DNA of 64,000 nucleotides, from NCBI GenBank assembly GCA_026182355.1, contig JAPFBL010001043.1, positions 1 to 64,000 on the forward strand. The letters run 5' to 3'. A model generated the notes under the pieces. That model saw only the letters and a program-made list of their open reading frames with translations, was not told where the DNA came from and ran no database searches. Position 1 is the stretch's first letter. Each line of letters opens with the position of its first letter. This document shows positions 29,555 to 42,497 of the stretch, one piece after another. Origin of the DNA: Hermatobates lingyangjiaoensis (taxonomy: Eukaryota > Arthropoda > Insecta > Hemiptera > Hermatobatidae). The position numbers were made by a program, and so were the translations under genes.

Positions 29555-31094
29555 GATGACCTCGTTTCTTAATTTTTGTAGGTTGCGAACCTAAAATTTC
29601 AGCTTCTAATTTAGCAAATATTTTAAAGTGGGAAAATAAATATGTAACTCCTCCCGCAACTAATAATGTAACTATGCCACTAATAATAAATCATAAGAAC
29701 CCTGTTCCAATAAATGTTGTTACGCCTTTTACTTGACTAGTAGCTTGAATTGATAAGACTCCTAGTCAGGCACCATTACCAATAGCAGAACCAATAACCC
29801 CACTAATTGTAATGACAAAACTTCCCACTGCTGAACCAATAATCGCTCCTAAAAAAGGATAAAAAAAACGTAAATTAATACCATACATCGCTGGTTCAGT
29901 AATTGACAAATAAGCCGAAGTTGCGGCTGGAATTCCTGTTTGTTTAATTTTTTCATCATCACGATGTAAAATAGTAAACATTAACGCCGCTGGCCCTTGG
30001 GCAATATTTGACATACAAAGAATTGGAAAAATAAATGTTCCTCCTAAATTATTAATGTTATTAAGCATAATAGCATTAAACATTGTGTGTAACCCAGTAA
30101 TTACAATTGGAGCATACAATAAACCTAATAACGGCCCAAAAAAATATTTTGCAATAGAATTTGTTAACGCTCAACTCATTGCTAATGAAATTGCATTTCC
30201 AATAATATAGCCTGCTGGTCCAATGACACACATAGCAACGGTATAAGTTAATAATAATGTTACTAATGGTGCTAGAAGTTGACGAACAACTGGAGTAATA
30301 TAATGATTACAAAACCGCTCCACATAGACACCAAAATAAGCCATGCCAATAGCTGGAATAACTTGTCCTGTATATTGAATCATTCAGGGAAACTTTCAAC
30401 CAAAGTTAAACATATATTTATCTGGAATATTTCAAATTCAATCAACATGAATATTATTATCCAAATCATAAATATTAACTAATGGTGGAATAAGAACACT
30501 TAAACCGATAACTATCCCTAATACAGGTGAACCTCCCATTTTAGTAAAAATTGATCAGCAGATAGCAACTGGAATATATCAAAAAACAGCTTCTGCTGGC
30601 AACCACAAAAATGTATCTAACCCTTTTATAAATTGTGATTGATTAATAAAAGCACTACTACTATCTCCTTGAATTCACTGGGTTTCTAAAATTGTTCGAA
30701 ATCCTAAAATTAATCCTCCTGCCACAATAGCAGGAATAATAGGAATAAAGATCTCTGAAAACTGTTGTAATAGTTTCTGTCATCATTTTAATGGCTGTGA
30801 ATTATTGTTATTTTGTGACTTCTGTTCTATTTGCACTAATCCATTATTATTAATCTGAGATGATTGATTTGTTAGCAAAAGTTGATATTGATTAACAAAA
30901 ACATCATAGAAAGTAGCAACATCAGGTCCAATAATAATTTGAATTTGCCCAATTGGTGTAATAAGACCTTTCACAATATTCATCTTGTTAATTTCATCTT
31001 TTTGAACTATTTTTTGATCATTAACAACCATCCGTAGCCTTGTAAAACAATGGGTAAAAGAAACGATATTATCAACTCCTCCCCAGATAGTCAA
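29538..31094 (-). CDS. treP: PTS trehalose-type IIBC component; 5' end disrupted by two indels
   Basis: Imports and phosphorylates trehalose. The IIB part has the phosphocysteine in THCFTRLRM. The IIC part of ~400 aa has about ten membrane segments and GLHTMFNAI, ITEPAMYGINLRF. There is no IIA domain, so IIA must come from elsewhere. The open frame starts only at TTG 31094, too far into IIB and without a good ribosome site. The family N-terminus (DAIKIIDYLGG) is present just upstream in another frame, between a run of seven A (31124-31130) and GGGG (31081-31084), and the likely ATG at 31133 reads out of frame into TAA. See findings. Confidence 0.85.
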
Positions 31095-31168
31095 TAATTT
31101 TTATTGCATCACTATCATAATTATTTTTTTCATATGTAATATCCCTGTAATATCTTTCTATTTTTAAC

Positions 31169-31182
31169 TGAAAACGTTTTCA
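31169..31182. promoter_or_regulatory. Operator palindrome of the trehalose operon
   Basis: TGAAAACGTTTTCA is a perfect 14 bp palindrome of the CRE/LacI-family operator type. It lies directly downstream of the -10 box, where repressor binding would block transcription. The LacI-type regulator is the next gene upstream. Confidence 0.8.
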
Positions 31183-31189
31183 TATTATT

Positions 31190-31217
31190 ATTATAAAAAA
31201 ATATTATTTAATTTCAA
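31190..31217 (-). promoter_or_regulatory. Promoter of the trehalose operon
   Basis: On the minus strand: TTGAAA (31212-31217), 16-base spacer, TATAAT (31190-31195). The operator follows eight bases downstream. Confidence 0.75.
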
Positions 31218-31244
31218 TTACTTTTAATTTTTTTTCAACATATT

Positions 31245-32207
31245 TTAAATTTTTTTTACTACATATTCAGTAATGAAAATTTTTTTCTCTAGTTGCAAAA
31301 TTTGATTTAAAACCAGCTGTGCTAATTGTTTTCCTAAGTGTCAATATTTAATTTCAGCGCGATAATCAACATGAAAAAATAAATCATTATCACTAGCATG
31401 CCCAATAGCTGCCGTTATGCAATCTTTAATGTTATGAATATATAATTGTCTTAATAAATAGTAACTAGCTGTATGCGTAGCAGCAAAAACAAAACTGTTA
31501 TTAAAATTAATAGTTTCTAATAATGGTACAATTTTTTCTTTTGTATTGGCACTAAAAAAATAAGATTTAAACTGATAATGATATTGATTCATTCAATTAG
31601 CAAAACTATTAAACCGAATTAACCCTGTTGTTTCATTTATTAATTGCTCTCCTAAAAAAATAATTTGGCAATGATTATTGAATACTTTATTTTTAAAAGC
31701 TAAATTTAATAAATCATCAATTATTAATCAATCATTATTAACAAAAGATACTTTAGATCAAGAATTATTATACATAATAATATCATCTTCATTTTTTTTA
31801 ATTAACTGATACAATTTATTATTGCAATATGGACTAAAAGCAATAATTTTATAAGGATTATGACGAATTATTTCTTGTAAAAGAAAAAAATATTTTTCAC
31901 TATCATATGATGTTCGGACAATAAAAGTTTGTAAATTACTATTATTTATTTCTAAATAATGCAAAAAACTTTTAACAACAATTCAATTACTATCAGTTAA
32001 ATCAGGAACTAAAATATAGACACTATTTGATTTTTTCTTTAAACTTTGAGCATTAAAATTTGGTACATATTGATATTCTTCAATTACTTTTTGAATTTGG
32101 TAGCGTTTTTCATCACTTAAATAACCATTGTTAAAATAACGTGAAACACTAGCTACAGAACAATTAGCTAACAAAGCAATTTCTTTAATCGACATTTTTT
32201 GTTTCAT
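31245..32207 (-). CDS. LacI-family repressor, probable trehalose regulator
   Basis: 320 aa. The N-terminal helix-turn-helix reads SIKEIALLANCSVASVSRYF, followed by the hinge-region pattern YVPNFNAQSLKKK. The rest is a diverged periplasmic-binding-like sensor domain (FAATHTASYYLL). Start ATG 32207 with AAGGAGAT. It is encoded immediately upstream of the PTS gene, and the TGAAAACGTTTTCA palindrome between them is the expected site. The effector is probably trehalose-6-P by analogy with E. coli TreR; this is not shown here. Confidence 0.85.
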
Positions 32208-32292
32208 TTTATCTCCTTTTTTTTCATTATAACTTAACAAATTAAAAAATTTAATTTATAATCTAAATAATTATAAAGGAACTATTATAATA

Positions 32293-32559
32293 ATGCATGA
32301 TTTTGATCTTAATAACCAAACACCTTGAATAAAAAAAGTTTTTAAAAAAATTTGATGAGTCTATCATTGTTTACTTTTTATTATCAGCGTTACCTGCGGG
32401 TTATTATTTCAATTTTTATTTTTAAAAACTTGAGATTTTCCTTATTTTTTTATTTTTATTATTGGTGTTATTTTTTTAGATTTAATTTTATTTATTTTAA
32501 TAAGCCCTTTTATTCCTGCTAATAACTTTTGAAAAACTAAGAAAAAAAATATTGATTAA
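32293..32559 (+). CDS. Small two-TM membrane protein, 88 aa
   Basis: Begins MHDFDLNNQTPWIKKVFKKI and has two membrane segments (CLLFIISVTCGLLFQFLFL and FFIFIIGVIFLDLILFILI). Six TGA-Trp codons keep it open. AAAGGAAC is twelve bases before ATG 32293. Divergent from the LacI-type gene. No family recognised; a terminator overlaps its stop. Confidence 0.6.
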
Positions 32560-32572
32560 CCAATATTTTTTT
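32547..32572. terminator. Bidirectional terminator
   Basis: AAATATTG / CAATATTT stem with T-runs on both strands; serves the 88-aa gene (its stop is inside the hairpin) and the convergent anion-channel gene. Confidence 0.7.
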
Positions 32573-32592
32573 AATTTTTACTATGTAAAATT

Positions 32593-33684
32593 TTAACTCT
32601 TTTTAATAACTTTTATACTTGTTTTTTGAAAATTAGCATTGCTAGCAATAATTTTAGTAACTCAGTTATAACATAGAATAAAAATTAAATACAAATTAAC
32701 AATTGTGGCAATTAATAATTCAATAAACCCTCATACTAAGAAAAAGTTATAAACTCCAGAATTTTGTTGAGTTAAGTCATATAAATATGTTCCAAATACT
32801 ATTCGTGCTGCTGCAGAAGCAGATAATGGAAATGAATATCCTGCTAAGCCAGGATCAAAACCACGACGAAATGTTTTGATCATTGTAACATAAATAATTA
32901 ATGTGAAACTCATCGACGTTGCTCCTAAAAAAAAGACTGTTCCAAACTGATAATTGTCAAATCCATAAGCACCATTATAAGTTAATAACATAAATGAATT
33001 AACAGATGATAAAATTCCAATTGATGGTAATTCAGAATCATGTCCTTTAATAAACATATAACGATATCACATAAAAATTAATAATGCTAAGAAGATGGCA
33101 AAAATAATATAATACCATACTTGAACAAAAACACGATAATTGTCTCCCAACAATTTTCAGTTAGTACAAACCCCTGCTAAAGCAACTGGTGGTACATATC
33201 ATGCTGCATCAACATTAACTCATTCAAATTTTTTTGCTTCAATAAAAATTCAATATCCACAAAAAACTAAGGCAATAATAAACCCTAAATATCAAAAAAA
33301 CATTCCTAAATCATAAACACTACCACGATTAAGATATTGAGTGATTTGAACAGTTTTTATTTGTGATTGATAATTTAAAATAAATTCACCAATAGAAATT
33401 AAAACTAATGGATAAACAGCAAAATGTGCTGAAGTAACACGGTTATTAATTAAATCATTTAAAAATCATTTATAATTAATAATAATTTTTAATGTTGCTA
33501 ATAAAGTAAATAAACATACAACTGCCATTGCTAAATCTGGTGCTCATGACCAGTTAAATGAAAATAGTTGTCCTGGAAATTGACTAGAATACTGTGTTCA
33601 ACCAGTTCCTAATGTTCCAAAAGCTAAAGCAATACTAATAAAACCAAATGGAATTACATCAAGATAATTTTTAATTTTTTTCAT
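32593..33684 (-). CDS. TehA/SLAC1-type (TDT family) membrane transporter, 363 aa
   Basis: Ten hydrophobic segments across the whole length, starting YLDVIPFGFISIALAFGTLG. A WYVPPVALAG segment and FDPGLAGYSFPLSASA near residue ~280 resemble the pore and C-terminal motifs of TDT/SLAC1 anion transporters (sFPla). Substrates in the family include dicarboxylates and small anions. Called by fold pattern, so specificity is unknown. Many TGA-Trp codons. AAGGGAG before ATG 33684. Confidence 0.6.
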
Positions 33685-34300
33685 TAATACTCCCTTAAAT
33701 TTACACTGTTTATAATTATACTTTTTATAATCAATTTTTTCAAGAAATAAATAATGAAAAGCACTTTAAAATTAAGCTTATATTAAAATATATTACTTTA
33801 TCATTTTATTTTAGACTAATTCACTCATAATTATAAAATTTATATATTTTTATAATTTTTTCTAACAAGCAGAGTACAATAATTTGATTTACAATTTAAC
33901 TATAAATATCACCAAAATTTTATTAGTTAAGTTAGAAAAATTTAGTTAACTTATAATAAAAAATATTAGCTATTTAAAATGCATATTAAAAATTTTATAT
34001 TTTTTAATAATTCTAAATAAATTTAAAAAATTATTTACAATCAAAAAAACTTATGATAATATCACCATGTAATTATAGATTTATATTATAAAATTACTTA
34101 CTATCTTGCTATTTAAATTTATTATTAAGTTTTAAAAATAGAAATTTATAATTTAAATGACTTAATTATCATTAGTTATAAAATGAATTAGAATTTAATT
34201 TTAATAGCAAAATAAGTATCAATAAAATAAATAATAAAATTAAGTTCATAAATTATTAATAAAATTACATTAAATATGTAAAAATTAGAAGGAAAAAATA
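33685..34300. other. 616-base AT-rich intergenic region
   Basis: No ORF of useful length, no tRNA and no perfect hairpin was found. It is over 80% A+T with many short A/T-runs. It must hold the promoters of the transporter (minus) and the LRR gene (plus), but none stands out. It may be decayed coding sequence. Confidence 0.4.
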
Positions 34301-36394
34301 ATGAAAAAATTATTAACTTTAATGGCTAGTTTTACTATTGTTCTTAGCGGTAGTGCAAACTTAATTTCATGTCATAATGATTCAAATAATATAAATACAG
34401 GTACTAACTATGATTTAAATAAAATTTTTAGTGATAAAAATTTAGTTAATGCTCTAATTATGATTTTAGGTTCAAATATTAATAATGGCCATTATATATA
34501 TCAAAGTACTGCAGAAAAAATTCAAAATTTAAACTTAGCAAATTATTCAATAAGTAATTTATCTGGACTAGAAATCTTTAAGAATTTAACTACTCTTAAT
34601 TTAAATAATAATAGATTAATTAAAATTCCAGAGTTTAATTGATAAAAAAAATTTTCCTGTTTAACAACACTAAATCTAAGCCAAAACCAAATAAGTGACA
34701 TCTCATCTCTAGAAAGTCTAACCAATCTAACTAGTCTAGACTTAAGTGATAACCAAATAAATGACATCTCAAGTCTAGCCAAGCTAACCAACCTAACAAG
34801 TCTAAACCTAAATGATAACCAAATAAGTGGCAACTCAGCTCTCACCAACCTAACCAACTTAACATACCTAAACCTAAGTAACACCCAAACAATTGATATT
34901 CCAAATTTCACCAAACTAACCAAACTAACAAGCCTAGATCTGAGTGACAACCAAATAAGTAACACTTCAAATTTCGTCACCCTAACCAACTTAACAAGTC
35001 TAAACCTAAGTAATGCCCAAATATTAAAAATATCATTTTTAGCTAAACTAACCAATTTAACAAACTTAAACCTAAGTAACAACTATATAAGTAACATCTC
35101 AAATCTCGCCAACCTAACCAACCTAACAAGTCTAAACCTAAGTAGCAACGGACTCGGAATAAGTAACATCTTACCTATAAAGAATCTACTCAAACTAACA
35201 TACCTAAACCTAAGTAACAACCAAATAAGTAACATCTCACCTCTAGCCAACCTAACCAACCTAACATACCTAAACCTAGGTAACAACAGTGACATAAGTG
35301 ACATCTCACCTCTAGCCAGCCTAACCAACCTAACATACCTAAACCTAAGTAACAACCAAATAAATGACATCTCATCTCTTGCCAACTTAATTAACCTAAC
35401 ATACCTAAACCTAAGTAAAAACCAAATAAGTGACATCTCACCTCTCGCCAACCTAACCAACCTAACATACCTAAACCTAAATAAAACCCTTATATGTAAT
35501 ACCTCATGTCTCACCAACCTAACCAACCTAACATACCTAAACCTAGGTGACACCAGAATAAGAAATCGCTTCTCAAGCCTAGTACTCCTAATTCACTTGG
35601 TAAGCCTAATAATAGCTGGCAATCAAATATCAGATATATCATATTTAGAAAGTCTAACAAGTTTAACAACACTAGATTTAAGTGATAACAATATATCTGA
35701 TATTACACCACTTACTAATTTAACTAATCTAACAAACCTAGACCTAAGTAGCAACCAAATAAAAGACATCTCAAGTCTAGCCAAGCTAACCAACCTAACA
35801 AGCCTAGGCCTAAGTAGCAACCAAATAAAAGACATCTCAAGTCTTACGAAACTAACAAACCTAACAAGCCTAGGCCTAAGTAGTAACCAAATAAGTGACT
35901 TTTCAATTCTTGCGGGCCTAACCAACCTAACAAGCCTAGGCCTAAGTGGCAACCAAGTAAGTGATATCTCAATTCTTACGAACCTAACCAACCTAACAAA
36001 TCTAGACCTAAGTGGCAACCAAATAAGTGACTTTTCAATTCTTGCGGGCCTAACCAACCTAACAAGCCTAGGCCTAAGTGGCAACCAAATAAGTGATATC
36101 TCAATTCTTACGAACCTAACCAACCTAACAAATCTAGACCTAAGTGGCAACCAAATAAGTAACATCTCAATTCTTACGAACCTAACCAACCTAACAAATC
36201 TAGACCTAAGTGGCAACCAAATAAGTGACATCTCAAGTCTTGCTAACCTAACCAGACTAACATATCTAGACCTAAAAGACAACAAAATTCCTAACACTGA
36301 CCAAGCATGAACACCAGTTCATAATTTACCTAATAATCCCCAAGGAGATAATGGCTGAGATTCTCCTAGTGTTAGAGAGAGCCAAACACAATAA
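34301..36394 (+). pseudogene. Leucine-rich-repeat lipoprotein with a single in-frame stop (698 codons)
   Basis: Signal peptide and lipobox NLISC (Cys24), a ~65 aa N-terminal domain, then about 25 LRRs of 22 aa (LTNLTSLDLSxNQISDIS) and the tail PVHNLPNNPQGD...WDSP. The frame is continuous throughout except for one TAA at 34643-34645, just after a TGA-Trp. Translation would stop at 114 aa, or need read-through. Several 132-base units near 35.8-36.2 kb are almost identical. The gene is the paralogue of the broken one at 25626 and the two flank the trehalose/TDT block. Intact, it would be a large surface protein with a binding solenoid. Confidence 0.8.
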
Positions 36395-36403
36395 CATATA
36401 AAT

Positions 36404-36435
36404 AAAAATTCTCATTTTATAAAATGAGAATTTTT
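36404..36435. terminator. Bidirectional terminator between convergent genes
   Basis: Perfect 32-base palindrome with arms AAAAATTCTCATTTTA / TAAAATGAGAATTTTT; ends both the LRR gene (plus) and the GH13 gene (minus). Confidence 0.85.
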
Positions 36436-36440
36436 ATTTA

Positions 36441-38036
<1,596 letters not shown>

Positions 38037-38104
38037 ATTTTATTCTTTCTATTATTATTATAATTTAATACTACAAGTATTATATCTTAATTTTATTCAA
38101 TAAA

Positions 38105-38128
38105 AAAAATCAGATTAATCTGATTTTT
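38105..38128. terminator. Palindromic terminator
   Basis: AAAAATCAGATTAATCTGATTTTT is a perfect palindrome with A/T-runs on both sides and can act in either direction. Confidence 0.7.
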
Positions 38129-38370
38129 AAACTAAATCATAACCACTTCTTGAATATGCAATGATTTCAGTGAAAAAGGAATATAATATTGAATTTTGTA
38201 AAATTAACAAGTACAATATCTGTTCTAGTTATAGAAACTGACATAGAGCTATTTTTATCTTTAAATAGTCAACAGTACAGAAACCCCATTATAACCATAA
38301 ATTAAAATTTTACCTTAATTTCAGTCTTTTAATCTTTGTTTTCCTGGTGAATAACTCATTCTTGTTAGAC
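38129..38370 (-). other. Possible decayed coding sequence
   Basis: No open frame. On the minus strand short protein-like pieces in different frames (SYSPGKQRLKDWN, LIYGYNGVSVLLT, MSVSITRTDIVLVNFTKF, EIIAYSRSGYDL) follow one another and stop at the terminator at 38105. This looks like the C-terminal remnant of a gene rather than random sequence. Family not recognised. Confidence 0.35.
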
Positions 38371-38402
38371 AAAAAAATAAATAGCAAAGCTATTTATTTT
38401 TT
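38371..38402 (-). terminator. Terminator overlapping the uxuA stop
   Basis: AAATAAATAGC / GCTATTTATTT stem with AAA loop, followed on the minus strand by TTTTTTT. Ends the uronate operon. Confidence 0.8.
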
Positions 38403-39454
38403 TTCTGATGATATCCATCTCATAAACCATTTAAATATGATAATCCTAATGCCCGATCATATAAACCATATCCTGGAGTATGAGGATGCAAATGTTCATC
38501 TCAAATTAATCGTCCATGATCAGGGCGAGCATACCAATTATAGTTATTATCTGCGTATGCTTTAACAATCGCAGGTAAATCTAAAACTCCATCATGATCA
38601 GCATGAGCAATTTCACAAAAAGATGTTTTCGAAGTATAACGAATATTTCGTAAATGAGTAAAATATATTCTATCAACAAAACGATTAACAATTCTAACCA
38701 TATCATTATCAAGATTAGTTGATAATGAACCAACACACAAAGTTAGACCATGGTTTTTTGAAGGATTAATAACTAAAAATTTTGCTAAATTGTTTTCATT
38801 GATGATTAAACGCGGAATTCCAAAAATTGGTCATGCTGGGTCATCAGGATGAATTGCCATTTTAATATTATATTGATCACAAGTTGGCATAATTTTATTG
38901 ATAAAATAAGCCATATTCTCTCATAATTGGTCATCTGACATTGCTTGATATGCTTTAATAATAGTATCAGTTTGTTCATCAGGAAAGCTTAGTGTTCACG
39001 CAGGCAAAGTTTTAAACTTTGCAATTGCTTGCTGAGCATTTAACTTATCAATTTCAGTTTGATCATATGCTTCGCATAGTGAACCATCTGCCATTTCTTG
39101 ATATAAATTAGTTCTGACTCAATCAAAAGCAGGCATAAAATTATAACAAATAACTTTAATTCCAGCTTTTGCTAGACGTGCTATTGTTAAACAATAGTTT
39201 TCGATATATTCGTCACGATTTTTTCATCCCAGTTTAATATCTTCATGAACTGGAATTGATTCTACAACATCTCATTGTAAATTATGATCTGTAATAAGTT
39301 TTTTAATCCGCAAAATTTCAGTTTCTTCTCAAGCTTCACCAGGTTTAAACTTATAACACTGTGTGACAATTGAAGCCATGTTAGGAATTTGCGCAATATG
39401 TTGTAATGCAATTGGGTCTTTCTCAGGACCATATCAGCGAAATGAAAATTTCAT
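38390..39454 (-). CDS. uxuA: Mannonate dehydratase
   Basis: 354 aa. Converts D-mannonate to 2-keto-3-deoxygluconate. The N-terminus [20 protein letters not shown] (F.RWyGp.d.i.L..i) is diagnostic. Metal-binding residues lie in [11 protein letters not shown] (His/Asp), TLCVGSL (Cys), THLRN (His) and RPDHGR (Asp/His). AAGGAG precedes ATG 39454. Last gene of the minus-strand uronate operon. Confidence 0.95.
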
Positions 39455-39486
39455 TTTTTTCTCCTTATATAATTCTTTTTTTTTAT

Positions 39487-40260
39487 TTATCGTGCTAATC
39501 AGCCACCATCAACTGGAATAACACTTCCATTAATGTAGTTACTAGCAGCACTTGCTAGAAAAACGGCACAAGCACCTAAATCACTTGTCTGCCCTCATCT
39601 TTTAGTTGGAATTCTATTTAAAATTTCAGCATTACGAGCAGCATCAGCACGAATGGCAGCAGTGTTAGCAGTTTCAATATATCCCGGAGCAATAGCATTA
39701 ACTTGAATATTATATGGTGCTAATTCATTGCAAAACGCTTTAGTTAACCCTACAACTCCATGTTTTGAGGCTGTATAACTAGGAACATATAATCCTCCTT
39801 GAAAAGACAGCATAGAAGCAATATTAATAATTTTCCCTGCTTGCTGTGCTACCATTATTGCTCCAATAGTTCGTGACAAAGTATATACTGATGATAAATT
39901 AATAGCTATAATTTTATCTCATTCTACATCTGTTCCTTTTAATAATGGATTACGACTAATCATTCCTGCATTATTAATTAAAATATCGATTTTTGGATAA
40001 TGAGCAAGCACTTGTTGAGGCACAGTTGCAATTGTTTCACGCTCAGTTAAATCACCAACTTGAAAAAAAATTTGCTGATTTAACTTTCTAACTTCATTTT
40101 TAATCTCTGTTTGATCAAAATCATGATGACAAAATAAATATAAATCAGCACCAGCAGCAGCCAAAGATAAAGCTAATTGATAACCAATCCCACGATTAGC
40201 ACCAGTAATGACAGCAACTTTCCCTTTTAGACTAAAGTTTTGTTCTAAAAAATTATTCAT
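39487..40260 (-). CDS. kduD: 2-dehydro-3-deoxy-D-gluconate 5-dehydrogenase (SDR)
   Basis: 257 aa short-chain dehydrogenase: cofactor motif TGANRGIG (residues ~20-27), NNAG, catalytic Ser and YxxxK in SYTASKHG. KIINIASMLSFQGG, VNAIAPGY and the end VDGGWLAR are near-identical to KduD of enterobacteria. It reduces 5-keto-4-deoxyuronate-derived DKII to 2-keto-3-deoxygluconate. The start is taken at ATG 40260, two bases after the uxaC stop codon; a TTG at 40272 inside uxaC is possible. Confidence 0.9.
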
Positions 40261-40261
40261 T

Positions 40262-41656
40262 TTAATACCCAAAATAATTCTGTGCGTTATAAAAACAAAT
40301 ATTTTTAATTAGTTGAGATAACAATTGTTCATCATTTACACATAAGCCTTTTTCTGCTCATGCTCCAATAATATTACATAATAATCGGCGATAATAATCA
40401 TGGCGAGCAAATGAAGAATATGCTCGAGAATCAGTTAGCATTCCAATATTAACTCCTAATGCCGAATATTCAGCAAATTTTTCAATTTGTTTTTTATTAC
40501 CTGAATAAGTATCAGCAAATCATCATGCTGTTCCTAACTGAATTTTACCCTTAATATGATCATCATTATTTTGAAAATTACCAATTAAACTAGCAATTGC
40601 ATCTCAATTATTAGGATCTAAAGAAAAAATAACTAGTTTTGTTAATTTTCTTTCTTGTGCTAAAACATCTAAAATTTGATTAAGCGATTGAGCTAAGAAA
40701 TTTTCACGAATACTATCACAACCAATATTTTTACCTAATTGCTGTAACAATAATGTGTTATTATCACGCAAGCAATTAATATGTCATAGCATTACTCAAT
40801 TATGGTCATAGTATAAACGCGATAAATCTAATAATAACATTGACAAATATTGTTGTTCTTCCTCTACTGTTAATAATTTTCCCTGTAAACGTTTTTTAAC
40901 TAATAAATTAGCTGTTGAGATAGTTGTTGGAACAAAAGTAAAATTATTTAAGCCATTATCAGCCGAGCGGCAACCATACTGATGAAAATAATCAATTCGG
41001 TTAGCTAATGCTGAAACTAAAGACTGATAATCATTAACTTTAATACCACTAACAGTACTTAATTTTTCTAAATACAAATTATATCCTGCATCATTAATAC
41101 TCATTGCCATATCTGGGCGAAAATTACCAATAACTTTTACAGCTGATCAATCTTTAGCTAGTTGCTGATGATATTGCAAATTATCAATTGGATCATCTGT
41201 AGTACAAATAGCATACACATTCATTTTTTCCAAAAAAGTTCGGCATGTCATTGTTTGCAATTTACTAATTGCTAAATCTCAAATTTCTTGAGCATTTTTC
41301 ATAATTAAAGGTTTAGTAATATTAAAATAAATTTTAAGTTCTAACTGACATCACTGTGTTAATGGATTACCAATTAATAACTCACAACATTGAACTCACT
41401 GTAAATATTTTTCTCAAGCACTAGCATTACCAGTAATATATTTTTCTTCTACCCCACATGTTCGCATTTGTCGTCATTTATAATGGTCATGTTGCAATCA
41501 TAATTCTGTTAGATTAGCAAATTTGATATTTTCAGATAATTCTTGGGCTAATAAATGATTATGATAATCCAAAATTGGTAATTGTTGAGCAATAGAATAC
41601 AGTTTTTGTGCTGTTTTGTTCTCTAATAAAAAATTATCATCACAAAATTCTTTCAT
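40262..41656 (-). CDS. uxaC: Glucuronate isomerase
   Basis: 464 aa, the family length. Isomerises D-glucuronate to D-fructuronate (also galacturonate to tagaturonate). Signatures: LPILDYHNHLLAQEL (metal His pair), NVYAICTTDDPIDNL, VIGNFRPD, and the C-terminal end NYFGY. Many TGA-Trp codons. AAGGAG before ATG 41656; ten bases after the kduI stop. Confidence 0.95.
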
Positions 41657-41665
41657 ATCTTCTCC

Positions 41666-42496
41666 TTATTGCAAGTTGGTTGGTAATACAACTTGCATAT
41701 CATTTCAATTTAAATCTTCACCTGCCATTGATCAAATAAAAGCATAACTACTCGTTCCCACTCCACAATGAATTGATCAAGGCGGTGATAAAATTCCTTC
41801 ATTATTCTTGACAATTAATGAGCGCGTATTATTAGATGTTCCCATCAAATGAACAATCATTTGATCTGCCGGTAAATCAAAATAAAAGTATGTTTCCATT
41901 CGTCGCTCATGCGTATGACATGGCATAGTATTTCAAACTGCATTATTAGTTAATGTTGTAACACCCATACATAATTGATTAGTAGCAACAACATCTGGAT
42001 GAATTAACTGATAAACTGTTCGTTCATTACTATGAGCAGCATCTCCTAATTTTTTAGCAACAAGATCCTGATAACTTATTTTTTGCAAAGAATAAATTTG
42101 ATGAGCAGGAGCACTATTCATATAAAATAGTGCTGGCTCATTATTCGATAAAGATGAAAAAACTATTTTTTGTGTTCCTAATGGCACATATAATGCCTCT
42201 AATTTTGTTAACAAAAAAGTTTCTTTTCCAACTGTTACTTTTCCTGATCCACCAATATTAATAATTCCTAACTCACGTCGCGATAAAAAATATTGTTGGT
42301 TGAAAAAACTTCCCTCTTGCAAAACTACATTTTGTTTAACTGGTTGACACCCAAGAATAACATTACGATCATAATGTGTATAATGAATATTAATTTGGTC
42401 AGGTGTAAACAAATCTGTAATTAAAAAATTACTTCGTAATTCTGCAGTTGATAAATGTTGATACTCATTAATTCCAACGGCATAATAAGTTTTCAT
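41666..42496 (-). CDS. kduI: 5-dehydro-4-deoxy-D-glucuronate isomerase
   Basis: 276 aa cupin enzyme. Converts DKI (4-deoxy-5-keto-uronate) to DKII. Start MKTYYAVGINEYQHLSTAELR at 42496 with AGGTG. FSRREL-type run is FLSRRELGIINIGG; metal-ligand region NTMPCHTHERRMETYFYFD and the end PPWSIHCGVGTSSYAFIW are family-typical. The substrate comes from unsaturated uronates released from glycosaminoglycans or pectin, so the operon serves more than free glucuronate. Confidence 0.95.
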
Positions 42497-42497
42497 T

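Noticed and set aside
34543..36297. Three minus-strand ORFs (179, 156, 224 aa) of repetitive basic composition opposite the LRR gene
   Set aside because: They are exact antisense shadows of the 66-base LRR repeats, with no start signal and no known protein type; the plus-strand LRR reading explains the sequence.
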